Assembly: GCF_004297405.1 (NCBI RefSeq)
Contig: NZ_SCVC01000006.1
Coordinates: forward strand, 434,001-498,000
DNA: 64,000 nt
Origin: Reyranella sp.
GTDB taxonomy: Bacteria > Pseudomonadota > Alphaproteobacteria > Reyranellales > Reyranellaceae
Direction of reading: 5' to 3'
The translations under genes and the position numbers were made by a program. Each line of letters starts with the position of its first letter. The first letter of the stretch is position 1. The notes under the pieces were generated by a model. The model saw only the letters and a list, made by a program, of their open reading frames with translations. It ran no database searches and was not told the origin of the DNA. Below, in pieces: positions 57,441 through 64,000 of this stretch.

Positions 57441-58769
57441 CTACATCATCCCCGGCGCGCCGAGATCGGTGCCGTCGATCATGCGGCTGTAGCGAAAGGG
57501 ATGGGGATCGACGATCGGCGGATCGCCGGCGACGATGTCGGCCGCCAGGCGGCCGGCGCCGGGGCCGATGCCGAAACCATGGCCCGTGTAGCCGGTCGAG
57601 AGGTAGAGGCCGGGCATCGGGTCGACCGCCGAGATCACCGGGATGCCGTCGGGCGTTGAATCGATCAGGCCGCCCCAGGATCGCGCAACCTGCAGGCCCT
57701 TTAGAGCAGGATAGTGCTCGGCAAGCTTCGTCAGCCCCTGGTTCACGAGCTTGGGATCAGCCGCGGGGTCGAGCGTGCGCTGACGCTCGAACGGCGAGAC
57801 CTTGTCGAAGGACCAGCGGGCGAAGGCCTCCGGTCCCTCGAGGAACGAGCGGCCAATGCTGAAGGTCAATCCCTTGTGGCGCTTCTTGAGCGTGGGCAGG
57901 AACTGCCATGCGTAAAGGAGCGCTTGTGGAGATAGGTCGACCGTGCCGCGGCCGCCGAGACCCACGGTATAGCCGCCGTCCAGCCGCCGGCGGATCGTGA
58001 CGTCAGGCATGGAGAGGCCGCCGTCGGTAACCTCGGGCGCTACCGTCGTCGCGAAGGAGGTGGAGCGGACTCCGGCTTGCGGCAGACGGAGACCATGACG
58101 TCGCAGGAACAACGAACTCCACGCGCCTCCAGCGCAGAGCACAGCGGTCGTGCGAATGATGCCGCGCTCGGTAATGACGCCCGCAACCTTCCCGGCGGCG
58201 ATGTCGAGGCCCCGGACAGCGCAATTCTGATGAATGGTGACGCCGAGCTTGCGCGCGGCTTCGGCGAGGGCGGGGCTAGCAAGCGACGGCTCGGCGCGGC
58301 CGTCGCCTGGAGAGTGCACGCCTCCGATCCAGTCGCCCGTGCTGCCAGGCGTCATCGCCTTGGCTTCGGCTGGGCTCAGCACGCGGCTGTGCATCTGGTA
58401 TTCGCGTGCCCGCAGAGTCCACTCCTCCCATTGTGCGAAATCGGCAGAGCGGTTGGTGACATAGAGCAGTCCCGTGTGGCGAAAGCCGGTCTCCGCACCC
58501 AGCTCGCGGTTCAATTCCTTCCAGATCTCCAGGCTCTTCATCGCCAACGGCAGTTCGCGCAGGTCGCGATGCTGCTGGCGGCACCAACCCCAGTTCCGGC
58601 TGCTCTGCTCGCCACCGACATTGCCCTTTTCGAGCAGTGCGACCGAGTGGCCCTTCTTTGCGAGCCAGTAAGCGGCGGCACAGCCGGCGATACCGGCACC
58701 GATCACGACGACATCGACCGACGCCGGGAGCTTTTCATCGCTGACGACGGGCTGGACAGGGGGAGACAT
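57441..58769 (-). CDS. FAD-dependent oxidoreductase (DAO family)
   Basis: A flavoprotein of the D-amino-acid oxidase/glycine oxidase/sarcosine oxidase group that probably oxidises a secondary amine or amino acid. The 442-residue protein has the FAD Rossmann motif VVVIGAGIAGCAAAYWLAKK with an acidic end (LLEK), a GGEQSSRNWGWCRQQHRD segment near the flavin, and the closing motif STGYTGHGFGIGPGAGRLAA. The ATG at 58769 has AGGA at a good distance. It is convergent with the GNAT gene (1-bp gap) and divergent from the acyl-CoA dehydrogenases. Confidence 0.88.
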   Translation of the reverse strand: MSPPVQPVVSDEKLPASVDVVVIGAGIAGCAAAYWLAKKGHSVALLEKGNVGGEQSSRNWGWCRQQHRDLRELPLAMKSLEIWKELNRELGAETGFRHTGLLYVTNRSADFAQWEEWTLRAREYQMHSRVLSPAEAKAMTPGSTGDWIGGVHSPGDGRAEPSLASPALAEAARKLGVTIHQNCAVRGLDIAAGKVAGVITERGIIRTTAVLCAGGAWSSLFLRRHGLRLPQAGVRSTSFATTVAPEVTDGGLSMPDVTIRRRLDGGYTVGLGGRGTVDLSPQALLYAWQFLPTLKKRHKGLTFSIGRSFLEGPEAFARWSFDKVSPFERQRTLDPAADPKLVNQGLTKLAEHYPALKGLQVARSWGGLIDSTPDGIPVISAVDPMPGLYLSTGYTGHGFGIGPGAGRLAADIVAGDPPIVDPHPFRYSRMIDGTDLGAPGMM

Positions 58770-58869
58770 GCACATTTCCTGAAAGCGAAACGCGGGAGGC
58801 GCACTGTAGCCTACGCTTTACGGGCTGGAACCCGGCGCGGTACCCTCCGGCCCCTAAAAGGAGCCCCCA

Positions 58870-60081
<1,212 letters not shown>

Positions 60082-60085
60082 TCAA

Positions 60086-61300
60086 ATGCGTCTAGCGTTC
60101 AGCGATCAGGAACTGGCATTCCAGCAGGAAGTCCGCGACTGGATCACCGCCAACATGCCACCCGAAGTGGCGGAAGAAAGCCGCCGCAGCCGCACCAGCC
60201 ACGTTTCGAAGGAGCGGCTGGTGCAGTGGCAGAAGAAGCTCGCGAGCAGGGGCTGGCTCTGCCCGAACTGGCCCAAGGAGTATGGCGGTCCGGGCTGGAG
60301 CTCGACACAGAAGTTCATCTTCGAGATGGAGATGGCGCGAGCCGACTCGCCTTATCTATCTTCGTTCAGCATCAAGATGGTGGCACCGGTCCTCATGAAG
60401 TTCGGCAGCGAGGCGCAGAAAAAGCGCTTCCTGCCCAAGATCGCCGCCGCCGAGGAACTGTGGTGCCAGGGCTACTCCGAGCCGGGTTCGGGCTCGGATC
60501 TGGCGTCGCTACGCACCAAGGCTGAACGGCAAGGTGACCACTATGTCGTCAATGGCCAGAAGATCTGGACCACCAATGCCCATTTCGCGGACTGGATCTT
60601 CTGCCTCGTGCGCACCTCCAACGAGGGCAAGCGCCAGGAAGGCATTTCCTTCCTGCTGATCGACATGAAGTCGCCGGGCATCACCCTCGATCCCATCTAT
60701 CTGGTCGACGGCACGCGCACGCCGATGCGGCACGAGGTCAACCAGGTTTTCTTCACGGACGTAAAGGTGCCGGTCGAGAATCTGGTGGGCGAGGAGAACA
60801 AGGGCTGGACCTACGCCAAGTACCTGCTCGAGTTCGAGCGCGGCGGTCAGGCCTTCGGTCCGCGGCTACGCAAAGCCTTCCGTCATCTGCAGACGCTCTC
60901 CAAGACGCAGATGAGCGAAGGCAAGTCGCTGTCGGCGGACCCGAGCTGGCGGGAGAAGATGGCTGCAGTGGAGATGGAGATCGACGCCATCGAAATGAAC
61001 GAGCTGATGTTCTACTCCAGCCTGAAGACTGGCGATGCGCCGGGCAACATGGGCTCGGTGGTGAAGATGCGTGGCACCGAAGTGGGGCAGAAGGTGACGG
61101 AACTCGCCGTCGAAGCAGTGGGCTGGTACGGCACACCCTTCACCGAGCTGCGCAACTACGACAGCAACGTCGTGCCGGTGGGTGGCGAGTATGTCGACGA
61201 CGTCTCGCCGCGTTACTTCAACACTCGCAAGACGACCATCTACGGCGGCTCGTCCGAAGTGCAGCGCAACGTGCTGGCCAAGGCGATGCTCGGGCTCTGA
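60086..61300 (+). CDS. Acyl-CoA dehydrogenase family protein (pimeloyl-CoA dehydrogenase-like), copy 2
   Basis: A 404-residue paralogue of the preceding gene with nearly the same motif set (LAFQQEVRDWITANMPPEV, CQGYSEPGSGSDLASLRT, NQVFFTDVKVPVENLVGEEN, IYGGSSEVQRNVLAKAMLGL). It shares the missing Glu at the YGG position and the EFERGG alternative. The start ATG at 60086 has no good ribosome-binding site, so it relies on coupling to copy 1. The pair may form a heteromer or act on different chain types; an aldo/keto reductase follows after 2 bp. Confidence 0.92.
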   Translation: MRLAFSDQELAFQQEVRDWITANMPPEVAEESRRSRTSHVSKERLVQWQKKLASRGWLCPNWPKEYGGPGWSSTQKFIFEMEMARADSPYLSSFSIKMVAPVLMKFGSEAQKKRFLPKIAAAEELWCQGYSEPGSGSDLASLRTKAERQGDHYVVNGQKIWTTNAHFADWIFCLVRTSNEGKRQEGISFLLIDMKSPGITLDPIYLVDGTRTPMRHEVNQVFFTDVKVPVENLVGEENKGWTYAKYLLEFERGGQAFGPRLRKAFRHLQTLSKTQMSEGKSLSADPSWREKMAAVEMEIDAIEMNELMFYSSLKTGDAPGNMGSVVKMRGTEVGQKVTELAVEAVGWYGTPFTELRNYDSNVVPVGGEYVDDVSPRYFNTRKTTIYGGSSEVQRNVLAKAMLGL

Positions 61301-61302
61301 CC

Positions 61303-62325
61303 ATGGATTACCGCCGCCTCGGCCGCGCTGGCCTGAAAGTTTCCGAGATCTGTCTCGGCACCATGACTTTCGGCAATGGCGCTGACGAGGCGGAGGCCAA
61401 ACGGATGGTCGACGCCGCTTTCGATGCCGGCGTCAATTTCTTCGACACCGCCAACGCCTATGTCGGCGGTGTGTCGGAGACGATGCTGGGCAAGGCGCTC
61501 AAGGGGCGGCGGTCCGATGCGATCGTCGCCTCCAAGGTCTTCAATCCGATGGGCGGGCGGCCGAACGACTCGGGCATGTCTCGGCTGCACATCCTGCAGG
61601 CGGTCGAGGACAGCTTGCGTCGCCTGCAGACCGACTATCTCGATCTCTACTACATCCATCACGTCGATGTTCAGACGCCTCTTGACGAGATGCTGCAGGC
61701 GTTCGACGACCTCGTACGCCAGGGCAAGGTGCTCTACACCGGCTGCTCCAACTACGAAGCCTGGCGCCTGATGAAATCGCTGTCGATCAGCGACGCCAGG
61801 GGCTGGAATCGCTTCGTGGCCTATCAGCCGCAATACAGCCTGGTCGTGCGCGACATCGACGAAGAGATCGTCCCGGCATGCCAAACCGAAGGTTTGGGCG
61901 TCGTCGCCTGGTCGCCGCTCGCCGGCGGCTACCTCACGGGTAAATACACCCCAGGCAGCCTCAAGGTGCAGGGCACGCGCTCAGCCGAAGGCTGGGGATT
62001 CCAGAGCCGTTTCTTCGCGCCCAACCACGCTGAGATCCTGCAAGCCCTCTTCGACGTCGCGAAGGAGATCGGCAAGTCGCCGGCTCAGGTGGCGCTGCGT
62101 TGGGGCATGGACCAGCCTTTCATGACCAGCGCCATCGTCGGCGCCCGCAATGCTCAGCAGCTCGGCGAAACCCTGGCAGCGGGTGGCTGGCGCCTGCCGG
62201 GCGAAGCGCTGGCGAAGCTCGACAAGATTTCCAAGCAGCCGCACCGATACCCTCGAGCGTTCGAAGATCCGATGGTCGAACGCCGCAACGCTGCAATCAA
62301 GATGCCGGGCGGCGCCAAGACCTAA
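61303..62325 (+). CDS. Aldo/keto reductase
   Basis: A NADPH-dependent TIM-barrel oxidoreductase. The 340-residue protein shows the catalytic region FFDTANAYVGGVSETMLG (Asp and Tyr), the lysine in IVASKVF, the histidine pair in LYYIHHVD, and SNYEAW and GLGVVAWSPLAGGYLTGKY in the cofactor half. It is translationally close to the acyl-CoA dehydrogenase pair (ATG two bases after the stop), so it probably belongs to the same catabolic route. The substrate is unknown. Confidence 0.91.
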   Translation: MDYRRLGRAGLKVSEICLGTMTFGNGADEAEAKRMVDAAFDAGVNFFDTANAYVGGVSETMLGKALKGRRSDAIVASKVFNPMGGRPNDSGMSRLHILQAVEDSLRRLQTDYLDLYYIHHVDVQTPLDEMLQAFDDLVRQGKVLYTGCSNYEAWRLMKSLSISDARGWNRFVAYQPQYSLVVRDIDEEIVPACQTEGLGVVAWSPLAGGYLTGKYTPGSLKVQGTRSAEGWGFQSRFFAPNHAEILQALFDVAKEIGKSPAQVALRWGMDQPFMTSAIVGARNAQQLGETLAAGGWRLPGEALAKLDKISKQPHRYPRAFEDPMVERRNAAIKMPGGAKT

Positions 62326-62338
62326 CTTAATCACCTTC

Positions 62339-63922
62339 TCAACTGCCGGCATAGAATGCCGTGAAGTCGCCGAGCGGGATCTTCTTCCATTCATCGATCG
62401 GATAGTCGCGGAAGGACTTGAGCATGACCTCGGCCTTGCCGTCAGTGATGAGCTTGTTCTGCACGATGAAGTAGAGGTGTGGTACGCGCCCCCGGAAGGT
62501 GACTTTGGCGAGGTCCTTGGCATCTCCAAAGTCGGCATGATTCGCCATGACGCGGACGTTGCGGACTTCGAGGCCGATCTCGGGGGAGGTGACATAGACG
62601 AGCGTCGACGCTCGGTCAGGCGAAGCGACGTCGATCTCCCGAATGAATTTGATGACATCGCTATTGGCCGTCGAATGCCTGAACTCGCGAAGGCCCAACG
62701 GATAACGCAGATTGGCCAGGAGGTGGGCCGTCTGGGAAGAAATGCCGTAGGCAATGCTCAGCAGGCCGACCGCAAGGGCGGCCAACCGAGCCGCTCTGTA
62801 CGGCAGATCGAGAGCCGTCTGCACGATGCCGATGAACAACAAAAGCGAGACGATCCGGAAGTAGCGTTCTTCCTCGCCGATCATGCCGCCGCGCGCCCTG
62901 ATCCAGACCAGCACGAGGCCATAAGAGAGCGCCGTCAGGGTCGCAAAGCGAAGGTACCCGGCATGGCTCGCGCGCAAACGATGCCAGACGAAGTAGAACG
63001 TCACAGTGGCGGGAACAGCCATCGCGACAGCAACCGGGATCGGTGATTGGAAGACGGGGCGGCTCGGATGGGAGAAGATGTAGTTCCCGAGTTCACCGAG
63101 GGAGAGCGAAGCCCCCCAAGTTGAGCTGAACGCGAGCACTGCCATGGCCAACGCATTCGACCAGTCGAATGCGCTTCCGCCAACGGCGCCGCTCCAGCCG
63201 TGCCGGTACCAGGCATAGTAGAAAGCGATGCCGACGATGGTGAGTGTCGTCCCGGCAATGAAGCCCTTGCGTACGGTTTCGCGCCACGCTTCCCATGGCT
63301 TGGGCACCGAAAGCACGGCAGCAAAGATCGCCGCCGCGGACAGAATGATGCCGTTCAATTTAGCAAGGAACATTACCGCTGTTCCGGCGGCGAGGGGCAG
63401 GATCGCATACCAGCGCAAGTCACTGAGTTTCCAGACCAGCAGCAGGAACCAGGGGGCAACTCCGAAGAGCAGCGGCTCACCCCCGACATATATTCCGAAT
63501 GGGAAGGAGAAGTGACGTGTCCCGGCGATGATCGCCAATGCGATGGCAGAGGTTCGCAACGGGAATCCGAACGCCGTGTAGAGCGTCAGCCACCCCCACA
63601 GCCCCAGGACTGAGAAGATCGTTACGACCACGACGATGGCAACACCGAGGCTCAGCCCGGCTTCTTCCAGCAGACCGGGCAGCAGGTATTGGCCTGGCGA
63701 CCAGGCGGCCATGAACGTGCCGGTTACTTTCGACAAATCTCGGGCGTCCGGCTCGGCCATCTCGTTGACGGGCCGCTCGTGCCGCGCATCCCACACGAGC
63801 AGACCAAAGCCGCTGTCAGACCAGACGACCGGCTTCACCCAGGCATTGAGCGTCGCGTAGGCGAAGACGATCGAAGCGATGAAGACAGCGCAGAAAGCCG
63901 GGACAGAGAGAACGGATCTCAA
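62339..63922 (-). CDS. Polytopic membrane protein, possible GT-C-like fold, unknown function
   Basis: A 527-residue protein with about 11-12 hydrophobic helices and a soluble C-terminal domain of about 110 residues (from about 415) that includes VYVTSPEIGLEVRN and ANHADFGDAKDL. An extracytoplasmic loop after the first helix (SDSGFGLLVWDARHERPVNE) carries acidic residues, as in GT-C glycosyltransferases, but I see no clear ArnT or PMT signature. It converges with the aldo/keto reductase. The family is not recognised; the GT-C suggestion rests on topology only. Confidence 0.65.
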   Translation of the reverse strand: MRSVLSVPAFCAVFIASIVFAYATLNAWVKPVVWSDSGFGLLVWDARHERPVNEMAEPDARDLSKVTGTFMAAWSPGQYLLPGLLEEAGLSLGVAIVVVVTIFSVLGLWGWLTLYTAFGFPLRTSAIALAIIAGTRHFSFPFGIYVGGEPLLFGVAPWFLLLVWKLSDLRWYAILPLAAGTAVMFLAKLNGIILSAAAIFAAVLSVPKPWEAWRETVRKGFIAGTTLTIVGIAFYYAWYRHGWSGAVGGSAFDWSNALAMAVLAFSSTWGASLSLGELGNYIFSHPSRPVFQSPIPVAVAMAVPATVTFYFVWHRLRASHAGYLRFATLTALSYGLVLVWIRARGGMIGEEERYFRIVSLLLFIGIVQTALDLPYRAARLAALAVGLLSIAYGISSQTAHLLANLRYPLGLREFRHSTANSDVIKFIREIDVASPDRASTLVYVTSPEIGLEVRNVRVMANHADFGDAKDLAKVTFRGRVPHLYFIVQNKLITDGKAEVMLKSFRDYPIDEWKKIPLGDFTAFYAGS

Positions 63923-64000
63923 GGGGAAGGCGACACGATCGACAGTCGGCCGTCACGAAGGTCGCAACGGTCGATTTTCTTCGTCGGGCTTTCATCGTAG
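63923..64000. other. Window end, no gene called
   Basis: The last 78 bases lie upstream of the membrane protein gene. They presumably hold its promoter, but no clear promoter elements or another gene start are seen. Confidence 0.5.

Overview
The window is a GC-rich stretch of an alphaproteobacterial chromosome, dominated by housekeeping genes. The evidence is the gene order and gene types: nuoLMN followed by birA-coaX-rnj-mce-DUF1467, the short (mitochondrial-like) prolyl-tRNA synthetase followed by lol genes and dnaE, rpsB-tsf-pyrH-frr-uppS-cdsA-dxr-rseP-bamA-fabZ, and gltA-gltX-comEC-lexA-moeA-moaC-trpC-trpD. A perfect GTTC-N7-GTTC LexA box of the alphaproteobacterial type lies in front of lexA. 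Bug/TctC receptors and acyl-CoA dehydrogenase pairs in the last third suggest a metabolically versatile Rhodospirillales-like or Reyranella-like soil or water bacterium. That genus-level idea is a guess.

Layout. 1-7372 (+): end of the complex I operon, biotin ligase, pantothenate kinase, RNase J, methylmalonyl-CoA epimerase and a DUF1467 membrane protein. 7373-8935 (-): a purine permease of the AzgA type and, downstream, a possible structured RNA ending in a minus-strand terminator. 9104-18182 (+): proS, a tandem pair of LolC/LolE permeases with LolD, dnaE and a DUF72 gene. 18346-28434 (+): ribosomal S2, EF-Ts, UMP kinase, RRF, isoprenoid and phospholipid enzymes, RseP, BamA and FabZ. The lipid A genes lpxD, lpxA, lpxI and lpxB that usually flank fabZ here in alphaproteobacteria are absent. 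28445-30170: a glyoxalase I gene whose 3' end has been split by a small AT-richer element of about 1.3 kb carrying an Mrr-type restriction endonuclease, bounded by a perfect 29-bp direct repeat. 30189-34744 (-): VOC protein, a small membrane protein, citrate synthase, DMT transporter and gltX. 34882-37011 (+): comEC. 37015-41880 (-): NTF2-like protein, lexA, moeA, moaC, trpC, trpD, the last four tightly overlapped. 41944-45480 (+): an HMA-domain protein and a marR-emrA-emrB efflux cassette. 45496-48787 (-): a Bug receptor, trpG and an acyl-CoA synthetase. 48917-62325: mostly + strand genes for a DMT transporter, a large acyl-CoA synthetase/acetyltransferase fusion, a periplasmic polysaccharide-deacetylase-like protein, a gamma-glutamyltransferase, a second Bug receptor, a GNAT, an FAD oxidoreductase (-), two paralogous acyl-CoA dehydrogenases and an aldo/keto reductase. 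62339-63922 (-): a polytopic membrane protein.

Most interesting points: the Mrr mini-island that uses the 3' end of gloA as its site and rebuilds the reading frame including a metal-ligand codon; the missing lpx genes on both sides of fabZ; a 64-nt near-perfect palindrome ending one base before the emrB start codon; and a trp cluster interrupted by an efflux cassette. No tRNA, rRNA, CRISPR array, IS element or integrase gene was recognised. All product calls come from reading motifs and gene order; no database search was run.
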